Assembly (NCBI RefSeq): GCF_900143515.1
Contig: NZ_FSQT01000002.1
Span: forward strand, 2,171,501 to 2,235,500
Length of the DNA stretch: 64,000 nt
Direction: 5' to 3'
DNA from: Micromonospora cremea
Lineage (GTDB): Bacteria; Actinomycetota; Actinomycetes; Mycobacteriales; Micromonosporaceae
Part shown: positions 51,130-59,954 of the stretch, piece by piece
How the letters are laid out: each line of letters starts with the position of its first letter
How positions within the stretch are numbered: the first letter of the stretch is position 1
The notes under the pieces: model-generated
Databases searched by the model: none
Told to the model about the DNA's origin: nothing
What the model saw: only the letters and a program-made list of their open reading frames with translations
Program-made: the position numbers and the translations under genes

Positions 51130-51132
51130 CTA

Positions 51133-51174
51133 CGAAGGCCCTGGCCAGGACGTGAGTCCCGGTCAGGGCCTTCG
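51133..51174 (+). terminator. Original tRNA-Gly terminator
   Basis: A 14-bp stem CGAAGGCCCTGGCC / GGTCAGGGCCTTCG (one G-U), 3 nt after attR. It now has no intact gene before it. Confidence 0.75.
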
Positions 51175-51347
51175 ACGTTGCTGCAGCCAGCAGCGCCCGC
51201 GGGGCCATCCGCGGCCACCAGCCACGCCCCTTGGCAGAGGAAGCCGCCGCCGACCGGCGAAGTGATCTGCGACTAGCTCAAAGCCGGGCGATGGAGGCAT
51301 CAGAAACCTTCGACACCGTTGCCGGTCGGCCGGCGCCGATCGGCCCG

Positions 51348-51393
51348 CGAAGGCCCTGGTCAGGACGCAGTCCTAGCTAAAGCCTTCGATGTT
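51348..51393 (+). repeat. Diverged second copy of the tRNA-Gly terminator region
   Basis: CGAAGGCCCTGGTCAGGACG and CTTCGATGTT repeat 51133-51180 with roughly 80 percent identity, but no tRNA 3' end precedes it. The hairpin is weakened. The 165 bp between the copies hold nothing recognisable. Confidence 0.65.
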
Positions 51394-51489
51394 CTCAGGT
51401 CAAGGATCGTGCGGCGTGCGGTCGACCGGCCATCCTTCGCCGAACGGTCGGATGACGACGAGCGGCTTGCAGGCGACCATGATGTCGGG

Positions 51490-51879
51490 GTGACGACGGT
51501 GGAGGGCCGACCGGAGGACCCTGAGCCGGTAACCATCCGTGCCCGCACTCTCGCGTTGCGCCTCGGGCTGGCGATCCCCCTCGCGATCGTCAGCATTCCG
51601 TTCCTGTTGGTGTGGGCATTCAATCTGGTCTGGTGGTCACCTGCGCTCACCGGCCCGGGTCCCAACCCGTGCGATCCCGCCGTCGACGGGTGGGGAGCCT
51701 GCTGGCGTCCGGAGCAGCGGACCTTTTGGATCGTGGCCGCTGCGGTGGGCCTGCCGGGCGCGGTCTGCCTCGTGATCTCGCTGATCCGGCTTCGCCGAAC
51801 CCGCCGCTGGTGGCCGTGGCCAATCGCGACAGCGGTGCTCCTCGTCTCCTGCCACCTGGCGCTGATGCAGATTCCCTGA
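51490..51879 (+). CDS. Small membrane protein, function unknown
   Basis: A 129-residue protein with three hydrophobic helices (LGLAIPLAIVSIPFLLVWAF, FWIVAAAVGLPGAVCLVISL, WPIATAVLLVSCHLALMQIP) and a Cys-containing loop (NPCDPAVDGWGACWRPE) that may be disulphide-bonded outside. The frame is open further upstream through the terminator-like repeat, so I place the start at GTG 51490; no clear ribosome site supports it. It lies just outside the integrated element. No family recognised. Confidence 0.55.
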   Translation: MTTVEGRPEDPEPVTIRARTLALRLGLAIPLAIVSIPFLLVWAFNLVWWSPALTGPGPNPCDPAVDGWGACWRPEQRTFWIVAAAVGLPGAVCLVISLIRLRRTRRWWPWPIATAVLLVSCHLALMQIP

Positions 51880-52025
51880 CTTCGGGGGCCGGGGTTCGAG
51901 CCCGTCGGACGCGCGTAGCTGGCCGGCTGTGCGTAGGAGTTTGCCCAGGCAGGAACGAATAGGGGCCGCAGGTCAAAGCCAGCCTTTGACTTCCACCGAC
52001 AGTAGTTTTGATCTTGTAAGGCAGT

Positions 52026-52628
52026 GTGGCGACCTCGGCCAGGGTTGCGTGGGAGCGGCACGATGAGCCGGTGAGCCGCGTGGTCATGTTGCTGAGGCGC
52101 CCGGTCTGGGTGACCGTCGGCTGCGTGTTGCTGGTGGTGGCCGGCGGTGCGCTGCTCTGGCTGCCGATGCACACCCAGTCCGCGCTCGACGACTGGAAGA
52201 CCGAACTGCGAGCCGGAGGCGTACCGGCGCGGGCGGTCGTCTACGACCGGGTGACGAAGCGCGGTGGCACCTCCACCACCATGTACCTCCGGTACGAGAT
52301 GGCCGGCCGGACGTACGAGCAGGAGGTCGGCTGCTTCGAGGTGTGCCGGCCGGCCGGCGATGTGGTGCCGATCTGGGTGAACCGCGCCGATCCGAGCGAC
52401 TTCGTCACCGACTTCGACGCGCTCAGTGGACACCGAGGCCGCATCCAGGGTGTCCTGGGCGCGGCCGGGTTCGTGATCCTGGTCGTGGCGGTGCCGCTGA
52501 CACTCTCCCGCATCCCGTTCCGGAGATGGTTCCCCCGGCGTGCGACGCCACGGCGGTCCGACGCTCCGAGCAGGTACAGCGCCGGGTTCACCAGCCGTTC
52601 CAAGCACAAGCGGGTCGGTCGACAGTGA
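52026..52628 (+). CDS. DUF3592-like membrane protein
   Basis: A 200-residue protein with two helices (VWVTVGCVLLVVAGGALLWL and GRIQGVLGAAGFVILVVAVP) flanking an extracytoplasmic beta-rich domain: ARAVVYDRVTKRGGTSTTMY, YEMAGRTYEQEVG and VPIWVNRADPSDFVT, the layout of DUF3592 proteins. The C-terminus is strongly basic. GTG 52026 has AAGG 4 nt upstream; GTG 52071 is an alternative start closer to the helix. Function unknown. Confidence 0.68.
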   Translation: MATSARVAWERHDEPVSRVVMLLRRPVWVTVGCVLLVVAGGALLWLPMHTQSALDDWKTELRAGGVPARAVVYDRVTKRGGTSTTMYLRYEMAGRTYEQEVGCFEVCRPAGDVVPIWVNRADPSDFVTDFDALSGHRGRIQGVLGAAGFVILVVAVPLTLSRIPFRRWFPRRATPRRSDAPSRYSAGFTSRSKHKRVGRQ

Positions 52629-52710
52629 GCGGCACCGGGCATCCGGGATGTCACCGAGGTTGATGCCGCTGAGCCCCCTGCCGGCTACTGTCCGGTTCGG
52701 AGGTGGTCCC

Positions 52711-53076
52711 GTGTTCACCGAAGCGTTTCCGATCGTGACGACGCCCGACCTGCCCAGACTGATCGCGTTCTACCGGGATGTCGTCGGCTTCGAGCAGACC
52801 TACCGGTTCCCCGATGACGGCGACCCGGAGTTCGTCGCACTCCGGCTGGGAAACAGCGAGCTGGGCCTGGCCGCCGACCCGAAGGCCGGCGGGCCCTCCG
52901 TCTCGCACCGCTGGGAACTGTGCGTCTACGCCGACGACTGCGACTCGGCCGTGGACACGCTGCGGGCCGCTGGCGCGACCGTCACCGAGGAGCCGGTCGA
53001 CCAGCCGTGGGGTGAGCGGTCCGCCCGGGTCGAAGACCCGGACGGCAACCGGCTGCTGGTGCTGTCACGCCTGTAG
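52711..53076 (+). CDS. VOC-family protein
   Basis: A 121-residue complete VOC fold: FPIVTTPDLPRLIAFYRDVV, PEFVALRLGNSELGLA, HRWELCVYADDCDSAVDTLR and ARVEDPDGNRLLVLSRL. The DPDGN end motif carries the metal-ligand region of glyoxalase and bleomycin-resistance-like proteins. GTG at 52711 has GGAGGTGG directly upstream, which fixes the start. The substrate is unknown. It is convergent with a RibD-like gene. Confidence 0.87.
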   Translation: MFTEAFPIVTTPDLPRLIAFYRDVVGFEQTYRFPDDGDPEFVALRLGNSELGLAADPKAGGPSVSHRWELCVYADDCDSAVDTLRAAGATVTEEPVDQPWGERSARVEDPDGNRLLVLSRL

Positions 53077-53093
53077 GTGCCGCCCACTGCCGC

Positions 53094-53795
53094 TCACTCG
53101 GTCACCGTCGGGCCGCCGCCGCTGCCCCGGTCGTCGAGCACAAGCGGGGCGCGACCGCGCACCTCGTACCGGATGTGGGTGACCTGCGGCGCGTGGATGA
53201 CCCGGGTGGGCGTCAGCTCGATCGCCTCCTTCTCGCCGAGGTCGAGGTCCGCGTCGAACAGCCGGAGGCCGGTGCCGAGCACGACCGGTACGACGTGCAG
53301 ATCCAACTGGTCGAGCAGGCCGGCCTTGAGCACCTGCCGCACGAGGCTGCCGCCCCCGGCCACGGCGACGTCCTTGCCACCGGCCGCGGCGCGCGCCTGC
53401 TCGACCGCGCTGGCCACGCCGTCGGTGACGTAGGTGAAGCTGGTGCCGCCGCCGCGCAGCAGGGGCTGGCGGGGGCGGTGGGTGACGACGAAGACCGGCG
53501 CGCGGAACGGCGGCTCCTCGCCCCAGGGGACCTCACCGCCGTCGGCCATCCGCCGCCCCATCACGTACGCGCCGGCCGAGCCGAACGACTCGGCGACCAC
53601 GTCGGAGTTGGTGTCCTGCTCACCGCCGGCGAAGCCCTGTCGCTCGCGCCACGCCATCGCGTCGGTCACCCAGCGGGTGACCCGGAAGAATCCGGCGCTC
53701 TCGGCCGAGTCCATCCAGTCGCCTTCGCCGGCGAACTGCGGACCGGCGTAGAACCCGTCCATCGACACCGACAACTGTGCGGTCACCTTCGTCAT
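53094..53795 (-). CDS. Dihydrofolate-reductase/RibD C-terminal-like protein
   Basis: A 233-residue protein with the RibD-C/DHFR-like fold: VTAQLSVSMDGFYAGPQ, FGSAGAYVMGRRMADGGE, FVVTHRPRQPLLRGGGTSFT, DVAVAGGGSLVRQVLKAGLL and LDLHVVPVVLGTGLRLFD. These are NADPH-dependent reductases of unknown substrate, widespread in actinomycetes. ATG at 53795 begins the conserved first strand. It is monocistronic. Confidence 0.87.
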   Translation of the reverse strand: MTKVTAQLSVSMDGFYAGPQFAGEGDWMDSAESAGFFRVTRWVTDAMAWRERQGFAGGEQDTNSDVVAESFGSAGAYVMGRRMADGGEVPWGEEPPFRAPVFVVTHRPRQPLLRGGGTSFTYVTDGVASAVEQARAAAGGKDVAVAGGGSLVRQVLKAGLLDQLDLHVVPVVLGTGLRLFDADLDLGEKEAIELTPTRVIHAPQVTHIRYEVRGRAPLVLDDRGSGGGPTVTE

Positions 53796-53914
53796 CTCGC
53801 GCCATTCCTCTCCTCGGGCGACACCCGGCCCGGGTGCCCGCTCACCGATGGGTCGGAGCCGATCGGACACTTCCTACCGGGCAGTGATGTGACGTGGGCC
53901 ACAATTCGATCGGG

Positions 53915-54346
53915 TCAGCGCGCGGGAAGGCTCGCAGATGGCCGGTCGGATTGGCGGTCATCCGTTGGCAGGTGCCACATCCCGGCGTGCTCCGGGCCGC
54001 GCAGCCAGCGCATGCGGGGCACCTCCTCGGGGCGGGGCTTCCAGTCGCGGTAGGGCAGCAGGGCCAGCCGCCAGGCGATCACCGCGAAGATGTAGATGCC
54101 CGGGCCGACCAGCCACAGCAGGGCATCGCGTCGGCGGTAGGAGGCGCGCGGCGCCAGCCTGGCGGTCACCACTACGGGCACCGCGATCGCGCTGAGATCG
54201 GCCAGCGGCCCGCGGCCGAACCGTGCCTCGACCAGCTCGCGAATGACCAGGGACGGCACGATCACCGCGATCACGATCGCCGCCGCGAAGAGCGTGCGCG
54301 GCCGGCGGCCCAGGGGTGCGCGGGCAGCGGCTGGTTCGACGAGCAT
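53915..54346 (-). CDS. Membrane protein, function unknown
   Basis: A 143-residue protein with about three helices (TLFAAAIVIAVIVPSLVIRE, LADLSAIAVPVVVTARLA, ALLWLVGPGIYIFAVIAWRL) and a polar C-terminal tail of about 45 residues (RDWKPRPEEVPRMRWLRG). It could be a small conserved actinomycete membrane protein. No motif is recognised. The ATG at 54346 follows the minus-strand text CGTACCCTCCGCTC, a poor ribosome site. Confidence 0.6.
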   Translation of the reverse strand: MLVEPAAARAPLGRRPRTLFAAAIVIAVIVPSLVIRELVEARFGRGPLADLSAIAVPVVVTARLAPRASYRRRDALLWLVGPGIYIFAVIAWRLALLPYRDWKPRPEEVPRMRWLRGPEHAGMWHLPTDDRQSDRPSASLPAR

Positions 54347-54380
54347 GAGCGGAGGGTACGGGCTGCCAGCAACGGCGGAA

Positions 54381-54575
54381 CTACGACGTACGGTCGGTGA
54401 TCGCCGCCTCGATCCGCAAACCGATGCCGGTCAGGATGAGGATGGCGGCAAGGATGTGCGGTTTGAGCCCGGTGTAGCCGGACGACATGGTGAGCAGTGA
54501 GGTCATGAAACCGGCGACCAGCGACACGGTGCCGAAGGCGCGGACCGTGTCGACCCGCCGCGACCTGAGGTCCAC
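54381..54575 (-). CDS. Small two-helix membrane protein, function unknown
   Basis: A 64-residue protein with the helices VRAFGTVSLVAGFMTSLLTM and PHILAAILILTGIGLRIEAA. The GTG at 54575 gives a compact product; the frame is open 15 codons further. It is 34 nt upstream of the gene ending at 54346 on the same strand, so the two may be cotranscribed. Coding status is probable but unproven. Confidence 0.45.
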   Translation of the reverse strand: MDLRSRRVDTVRAFGTVSLVAGFMTSLLTMSSGYTGLKPHILAAILILTGIGLRIEAAITDRTS

Positions 54576-54662
54576 AGCGGAACGGTAGCGAAGACCCGGC
54601 GTTCGTGGTGTCCCCGCCAACCGTGCCCGTCACGAGGGGTCGGCACGGCTAGGCTGGCGATC

Positions 54663-55541
54663 ATGCGGATTGGCATCGTGATCCTGCCGGATCAGCGCTG
54701 GGCGGAGTCGCAGCGTCGCTGGCGGCAGGCCGACGAGTGGGGCTTCGACCACGCCTGGACGTACGACCACCTGGGTTGGCGGGACCTGGTGGACGGCCCG
54801 TGGTTCGACTCGATGACCACGCTGACCGCCGCCGCCACGGTCACCTCCCGGATCCGGCTGGGCACCCTGGTGGCGTCGCCGAACTTCCGGCACCCGGCCG
54901 CGTTCGCCCGACAGATCACCACGGTGGACGACGTCTCGGGCGGCCGGCTGCTGCTCGGTCTGGGCGCGGGCGGTATCGGCTTCGACTCGGCGGTGCTGGG
55001 CGGCGAGACGCTGCCGCCGCGTCAGCGGGTCGACCGGTTCGCCGAGTTCACCGAGCTGCTGGACCTGATCCTGCGGGAGGACGGCACCACCTGGCGCGGT
55101 GACTGGTTCGCCGCGGTGGACGCTCGCAACAATCCGGGCTGCGTGCAGCAGCCGCGGGTGCCGTTCGTGGTGGCCGCCAACGGGCCGCGGTCGATGCGGC
55201 TGGTGGCCCGGTTCGGCCAGGGTTGGGTGACCACCGGCACCGACGCCGACGACGTGGAGGGCTGGTGGGGCACTGTTTCGGCGCTGTCCGCGCGGCTGGA
55301 CCGGACGCTGGACGAGGCCGGCCGTGATCCGGCCACCCTGGACCGCTATCTCTCGCTGGACGCGGCGCCGGTCTTCTCGCTCAGCAGCGCGCAGTTCTTC
55401 GCCGATCAGGTGGGCCGGGCCGCGGACCTCGGCTTCACCGACGTGGTGACGCACTGGCCGCGGGCGAGCAGCTGGTACGCCGGCGACGAGGCCGTCCTGG
55501 CGGACGTGGCGACCCGGCTGCTGCCGGAGCTGCGCGGCTGA
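54663..55541 (+). CDS. LLM-class flavin-dependent oxidoreductase
   Basis: A 292-residue luciferase-like TIM-barrel protein. Signatures are MRIGIVILPDQRWAESQRRW at the start, EWGFDHAWTYDHLGWRDL, RIRLGTLVASPNFRHPAAFA, GGRLLLGLGAGGIGFDSAVL and PFVVAANGPRSMRLVARFGQ. It uses F420 or FMN to oxidise or reduce small molecules; F420 is likely in an actinomycete. It is monocistronic and divergent from the small membrane-protein genes. Confidence 0.88.
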   Translation: MRIGIVILPDQRWAESQRRWRQADEWGFDHAWTYDHLGWRDLVDGPWFDSMTTLTAAATVTSRIRLGTLVASPNFRHPAAFARQITTVDDVSGGRLLLGLGAGGIGFDSAVLGGETLPPRQRVDRFAEFTELLDLILREDGTTWRGDWFAAVDARNNPGCVQQPRVPFVVAANGPRSMRLVARFGQGWVTTGTDADDVEGWWGTVSALSARLDRTLDEAGRDPATLDRYLSLDAAPVFSLSSAQFFADQVGRAADLGFTDVVTHWPRASSWYAGDEAVLADVATRLLPELRG

Positions 55542-55607
55542 GCCGGCAGGGCCAGCGGCGGGGACACAGCGTCAGCGGCTGAGACACTGCCGCCGGCGAC
55601 AACCGGG

Positions 55608-56039
55608 TCAGGTGCCGAGGTCACCGCTGGTCACGCCAGCCTCGCCGCCGGAGACCAGCCGTAGGCGGAGGCACACGATCGGGGTGTCGTCGTCGACCGG
55701 GGTGCCGAGCCGTGCCCAGTAGGCCGAGTGTCCGGCCCGCCACTCCTCGATCGAGCGGTCACCCTCGCCCTCGGCGCGGGCGAAGTCCCAGGGCACGTCG
55801 GCGAAACGGACCACCTCGACGCCGGTGATCTCCACGACGCCGGCCAGCGCATCGTCGTCGTCGATCAGCGCCAGCCGTTCGCCGACCCGCTCCAGCTCCT
55901 CGCCCTCCTCCGCGTACTCGGCGAGCCGACCGGCCGTGGCGGTCTTCACGCCCGCCAGCACGAGGGTGTTCAGGGTCGCCCGCAGCTCGCCCGGGGTGCC
56001 GAGGGCGAGGGTGCGCAGTTCACCGATCCGAGGCCACAT
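55608..56039 (-). CDS. ASCH-domain protein
   Basis: A 143-residue protein made of an ASCH domain: LRATLNTLVLAGVKTATAGR, ERLALIDDDDALAGVVEITG, FADVPWDFARAEGEGDRSIE and VCLRLRLVSGGEA. ASCH domains have a PUA-like fold and are thought to bind RNA or modified nucleosides; YqfB-type members are amidohydrolases on N4-acetylcytidine. The ATG at 56039 starts just before the conserved region. The role here is unknown. Confidence 0.83.
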   Translation of the reverse strand: MWPRIGELRTLALGTPGELRATLNTLVLAGVKTATAGRLAEYAEEGEELERVGERLALIDDDDALAGVVEITGVEVVRFADVPWDFARAEGEGDRSIEEWRAGHSAYWARLGTPVDDDTPIVCLRLRLVSGGEAGVTSGDLGT

Positions 56040-56095
56040 CCTGCCGAGGCTAGGCCAGCGTGGCCCGTACCGCCGCCGCAATATGCCTGCCCCGG

Positions 56096-57181
56096 TCAGA
56101 TCAGCTGACCGGCGTAGCCGGCGGCGGTGAGCAGCCGCTCGTCGCCGGTGGCCGCGTGCGCGTCGAGCACCGCGTCGGCCAGCTTGACCACGTGCTCGTC
56201 GCCGTGGCGGGCTGCCCGGGCGAAGACCTCCGCCGGGGTCGCGGCCGGCACGGTCGGCGGCGCCATCCCGCCGGTCGGGGCGTACACCGAGGTCACGGCC
56301 GCCGTCGCGGCCCAGGCCGCGGCGAAGCTCGGCGCCCAGAGCGCCTTATCGAGTGCCGGCAGGGTACGCAGCACCGCGGTCGGCGCGGTGACCGCGTGCA
56401 CCAGCATGACCGGTGCGGCGTGCCCGAAGCGCAGGTAGTCCAGGCCGGCCCGGTGCACCAGCGTGGCGAGCCCCCGCTCTGCCTCGTCCGGGGTCCGCGC
56501 GGGGCGCAGCATCGCGAGGGCCGGCTCCCATCGCGGTACGCCCGGCAGTCGGCCCAGCCGGGCAAGGATGCCTCCGGACTGGTCGTCGATCCGGGGCAGA
56601 CCGGCCAGCGCGGTGGCCACGTCCACCCCATCGGCGTCGGGCTGGCCGGCTTCGGCGGCGAGGGACTGGCCCGAAACCCCCGCGACGCGGGTCGGATCGA
56701 GCAGTCGGTCTGCCCCGGGGACCTGCTGCCAGCGGGCGGCCCAGTAGCCGAGGGCCTGGCCCAACTCGGCGAGCCGCTGCGGGTTCGCGCCGGCCGGGTC
56801 GAGCGCGCGCACGGCGTGCCCGACCCGGATCACGCCGTGGGTGGCGCCGGCGGCGATGCCCGGCAGCAGCCGGGGCCACCAGGTGCCGAGCACCTCCCGC
56901 CACGGGTGTTCGCGCAGCTCCCGGTCGAAGTACGCCAACCAGTCACCGGCCCGCTTCGCATCGCCCAGCGCCGCCCGCCAGTCGTCGATCGGGCGCAGCC
57001 CACGGGGCAGCTCGTCGAGGCGACCGAGGTAGTCGTCGAGCCAGCGGTGCACCCGCTGCTGGTGCCCGTGACGGGCCAGCGCCTCGACGGCCATCGGCCC
57101 GTGGTTGGCCAGCCAGCCCTGGTATTCGGGCCCGGTGCGGTGCAGCCGCTCGTACGCCTCGTCGAGGATCCCGTCGCTCAT
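56096..57181 (-). CDS. Questin oxidase-like protein (DUF4243)
   Basis: A 361-residue all-helical protein of the DUF4243 family: EYQGWLANHGPMAVEALARH, LLPGIAAGATHGVIRVGHAV, HRAGLDYLRFGHAAPVMLVH and the Ala-rich FAAAWAATAAVTSVYAPTGG near the end. Fungal members include GedK-type questin oxidases acting on anthraquinones; bacterial members have no assigned substrate. The conserved histidines (NHG, THG, FGHA) suggest a metal or redox site. It is 33 nt downstream of the PRTase gene on the same strand. Confidence 0.8.
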   Translation of the reverse strand: MSDGILDEAYERLHRTGPEYQGWLANHGPMAVEALARHGHQQRVHRWLDDYLGRLDELPRGLRPIDDWRAALGDAKRAGDWLAYFDRELREHPWREVLGTWWPRLLPGIAAGATHGVIRVGHAVRALDPAGANPQRLAELGQALGYWAARWQQVPGADRLLDPTRVAGVSGQSLAAEAGQPDADGVDVATALAGLPRIDDQSGGILARLGRLPGVPRWEPALAMLRPARTPDEAERGLATLVHRAGLDYLRFGHAAPVMLVHAVTAPTAVLRTLPALDKALWAPSFAAAWAATAAVTSVYAPTGGMAPPTVPAATPAEVFARAARHGDEHVVKLADAVLDAHAATGDERLLTAAGYAGQLI

Positions 57182-57214
57182 GCGTCGATCGTCGGAGGTG
57201 AAGCGAGGTTCAGG

Positions 57215-57766
57215 TCAAGCCGGCAGATCCGCGCCACTGATCAGGCCGGTGATCCGGAGCCCGGTCGCGACGTCGGGCGGGCAGTCGACGGCCACGACGG
57301 AGCTGCCCAGCACCTCTGCGCCGCGCGCGGCGCAGATGTCGTAGAGGGCGTGGATCTGCGCTCCGGTGCGTACCCAGTCGTCCACCACCAGGACCCGGTC
57401 GCCGGGGCCGAGGTGCCGGTCCCGCACGGCCAGGTCGACCTGCCGGCCCCGGTAGTCCGGCGGGCTCTGCGCCCAGGTGAGCGGCCCGGCCGGCAGCCGC
57501 CCGTCGCCGGGCTTGTGCGCGGCCACGAAGCCGACTCCGAGGGCGGTGGCGGCCAGTGGCCCGAGCAGCAGCCCGGTGACCGCGGGGGCGAGCACCACGG
57601 TCGGCCGGGCGGACCGGTACGGCGCCACCAGGGCCGGCCCCAGCTCGGCCAGCACCGCCGGATCCCGCCACCAGCCGGAGATGTCGCTGACCAGGTGGGT
57701 GGTGCCCGGCCCGGGGTCGATCCACCGGAACAGGGCGGTGAGGCGTTCGGTCAGCTCAGCGGGCAC
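57215..57766 (-). CDS. Phosphoribosyltransferase-family protein
   Basis: A 183-residue type I PRTase-like protein. The PRPP loop is [13 protein letters not shown], with [20 protein letters not shown] and [10 protein letters not shown] before it, in the APRT/OPRT order. It would move a base onto PRPP or bind PRPP as a sensor; the base is not clear. GTG at 57766 has AGGA 7 nt upstream; the frame extends 19 codons further without support. It is probably cotranscribed with the DUF4243 gene. Confidence 0.82.
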   Translation of the reverse strand: MPAELTERLTALFRWIDPGPGTTHLVSDISGWWRDPAVLAELGPALVAPYRSARPTVVLAPAVTGLLLGPLAATALGVGFVAAHKPGDGRLPAGPLTWAQSPPDYRGRQVDLAVRDRHLGPGDRVLVVDDWVRTGAQIHALYDICAARGAEVLGSSVVAVDCPPDVATGLRITGLISGADLPA

Positions 57767-57953
57767 CGGTCCATCCTGCGGCACGCGCCACCGGCGTACG
57801 GGTACCCGGGCCGGCCGGCCCATCCCGGCTCGGATGATCGGCTACACGTACCAGCGCATATGCGGGCATACCGCGATGATCACGTTGACGTCGGAAGTGC
57901 TTCTCTCGTTACGGTCCGACCCGGTTTGTTCAGTCGACGAAAGGACCGGGCCG

Positions 57954-58586
57954 GTGGCAGGTAGGCACTCCCGTACCCGCATCTTCTCCTCCCCGGCGGG
58001 CATCGCGGCCGCCGCGGCGGCCGCCGTCGCCCTCGCCGTCGGGGGCACCGTCGGCGCCGTGCAGCTGACCTCGGGATCCGCGCAGCCGGAGCAGGCCACC
58101 ATCGAGTTCGCCCCGACCATCGCCGCCAGCAGCCCCGCCGCCAGCTCCCCGGCCGCCTCCCCGAGTGCCAGCCCCTCGCCGAGCGTGACGGCCAGCCCGT
58201 CGGCCAGCCGGTCGCCGCAGGCCGCCTCGCGGAACAAGACCCGCACCGCCGCGCCGAAGCCGAGCCCGACCGCGAAGAAGAAGGCGCCGGCGGCGAAGGT
58301 GCTGGAGAGCGGCTCGTGTGGCGCCTCCTTCTACTCCGACGGGCAGCTCACCGCCAACGGCGAGTCGTTCAACCCGAACGAGCTGACCGCGGCGCACAAG
58401 ACCCTGCCGTTCAACACCAAGGTCCGGGTGACCAACCCGGCCAGTGGCAAGTCGGTCGTGGTACGGATCAACGACCGTGGCCCGTTCATCGACGGCCGCT
58501 GCCTGGACCTCTCCCGCGCCGCGTTCGCCACCATCGCCTCGGTCGACGTGGGCGCGCTCACCGTCAGGTACGAGGTGCTCGGCTGA
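57954..58586 (+). CDS. RlpA-like septal-ring lytic transglycosylase (DPBB)
   Basis: A 210-residue exported protein. A membrane or signal helix ([20 protein letters not shown], about 17-36) is followed by a long Ser/Pro/Ala/Lys linker (50-120) and a double-psi beta-barrel: [40 protein letters not shown] and [20 protein letters not shown], with the catalytic-type Asp of RlpA. RlpA cleaves denuded glycan strands at the septum. No SPOR domain is present. GTG at 57954 has AAAGGA 8 nt upstream. TTGACG (57885) and TACGGT (57910) may form its promoter with a long 19-bp spacer. Confidence 0.87.
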   Translation: MAGRHSRTRIFSSPAGIAAAAAAAVALAVGGTVGAVQLTSGSAQPEQATIEFAPTIAASSPAASSPAASPSASPSPSVTASPSASRSPQAASRNKTRTAAPKPSPTAKKKAPAAKVLESGSCGASFYSDGQLTANGESFNPNELTAAHKTLPFNTKVRVTNPASGKSVVVRINDRGPFIDGRCLDLSRAAFATIASVDVGALTVRYEVLG

Positions 58587-58687
58587 GCGGAGCGGGCGAT
58601 GCCGTTCCGGCCAAACACCCGCGCCAGCCGGACAGAACCTCCTCGGACGACGGGCCAGGTTCATTCACCCGCTCACGTGGATCAGGC

Positions 58688-59815
58688 ATGCTGTCCCTCG
58701 TACCCACGAGACTCCTCCAGTCGGGCCGTCGCCCGCTGAGCCCCGGATCCCGCGCCGGCCTCGGCGCGGCCCTCGTTCTGCTCGCGATCGTCTCGGCGGT
58801 GGAGCTGGCGGACGGTCGCCCCGCGCACTACGTCGCGCTGCTGGTGGCCGCCCCGATCCTGGCCGCCGCTCTGGCGGCGTGGCAGGTGGTGCTGGCGGTG
58901 GGCGCCGCGGCGACCCTGATCGGGGCCGGCTTCGCCCTGGTCGAGCCGGAGATGTCGCTGGTCACCTCGGTCAACGTGGTCGGGGTCGCGCTCGCCACCG
59001 GGCTCGCGGTGGCGGTGGCGTCGGTGCGGCAGCGGCAGGCGGTGAAGATCGCCGAGTTGACCAAGCTCGCTTCGGTGGCTCAGCAGGCGGTGCTGCGTTC
59101 GCTCGGTCCACAGGTCGGCACGCTGTCGGTGGCCGGCCGCTACATCTCCTCCACCGCGACGGCCGAGATCGGTGGGGACCTGTACGAGGCGATCGACACG
59201 CCCTACGGGGTTCGCATGATCATCGGTGACGTGCGTGGCAAGGGCCTGGACGCGGTGCGGCTGGCCAGCATCGTCCTCGGCTCGTACCGACACGTGGCGT
59301 ACGAGCGGGCCGACCTGCGCGCCGTGGTGGCCGACCTGGACCGCGCGGTGGCCCGCAACGTCGGTGACGAGGACTTCGTGACCGCGGCACTGGTGGAGGA
59401 GCGTGGCGGCACGCTCACCATCGTCAACTGCGGGCATCCGCCGCCGCTGCTGCTGCGCCGGGGTGCGGTGATCCCGCTGGAGCCGCCCGCGCCGGCGCCT
59501 CCGCTCGGGTTCATGCCGGTGGTCCGTCCCCGGGTGGAACGCCTGGAGCCCGGCGACCGGCTGCTGCTGTTCACCGACGGTCTCGGTGAGGCCCGGCGGG
59601 ACGGCGAGTTCTTCCCCACCGCGGACCGGGCCTGGCGACTGCTCGGGCACGGCACGGTCGCCGACGGGCTGGCCTCGCTGGAGACGGCCCTGGTCGAGTG
59701 GGTGCACGGCCGGCTCGACGACGACATCGCCCTGGTCCTGATGGAGTACGCCGGCGCGCGGACCGGCGCGGCGGCGGCCGTGCCGAGCTGGGAGGTCGGC
59801 GCCGCCGAGAGCTGA
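58688..59815 (+). CDS. Membrane-bound SpoIIE-type PP2C phosphatase
   Basis: A 375-residue protein. Three to four N-terminal helices (about 22-115) are followed by a PPM/SpoIIE domain: [72 protein letters not shown] and [11 protein letters not shown], with all metal aspartates. Such phosphatases usually dephosphorylate anti-anti-sigma factors in partner-switching stress control; no anti-sigma gene is adjacent. The ATG at 58688 follows the RlpA gene by about 100 nt on the same strand. Confidence 0.9.
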   Translation: MLSLVPTRLLQSGRRPLSPGSRAGLGAALVLLAIVSAVELADGRPAHYVALLVAAPILAAALAAWQVVLAVGAAATLIGAGFALVEPEMSLVTSVNVVGVALATGLAVAVASVRQRQAVKIAELTKLASVAQQAVLRSLGPQVGTLSVAGRYISSTATAEIGGDLYEAIDTPYGVRMIIGDVRGKGLDAVRLASIVLGSYRHVAYERADLRAVVADLDRAVARNVGDEDFVTAALVEERGGTLTIVNCGHPPPLLLRRGAVIPLEPPAPAPPLGFMPVVRPRVERLEPGDRLLLFTDGLGEARRDGEFFPTADRAWRLLGHGTVADGLASLETALVEWVHGRLDDDIALVLMEYAGARTGAAAAVPSWEVGAAES

Positions 59816-59911
59816 CCGGTCGGCCGGAGGCGGGTGCGGCACGAAGGTGTGTAATGCCTGTCACTTACGTGATCGGCTTGTCGGTGGCTACCCGCGAGTA
59901 ATAGAGTCGGG

Positions 59912-59927
59912 GTTACTGATCGGTAAC
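59912..59927. promoter_or_regulatory. GTTACTGATCGGTAAC palindrome, TetR-type operator candidate
   Basis: 5-bp arms GTTAC/GTAAC with a GATC core (only one internal mismatch), 28 bp before the acyl-CoA dehydrogenase start and just after a TAATAG -10 candidate (59899-59904). It fits repression by a fatty-acid-responsive regulator. Confidence 0.55.
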
Positions 59928-59954
59928 ACCTGTCCGGAAGCGGGGCCAGTGAGC

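Noticed and set aside
50817..51218. Minus-strand frame reading GDGNRTRTVSLG across attR
   Set aside because: This is the usual false translation over a tRNA 3' end; there is no ribosome site and codon bias is poor.
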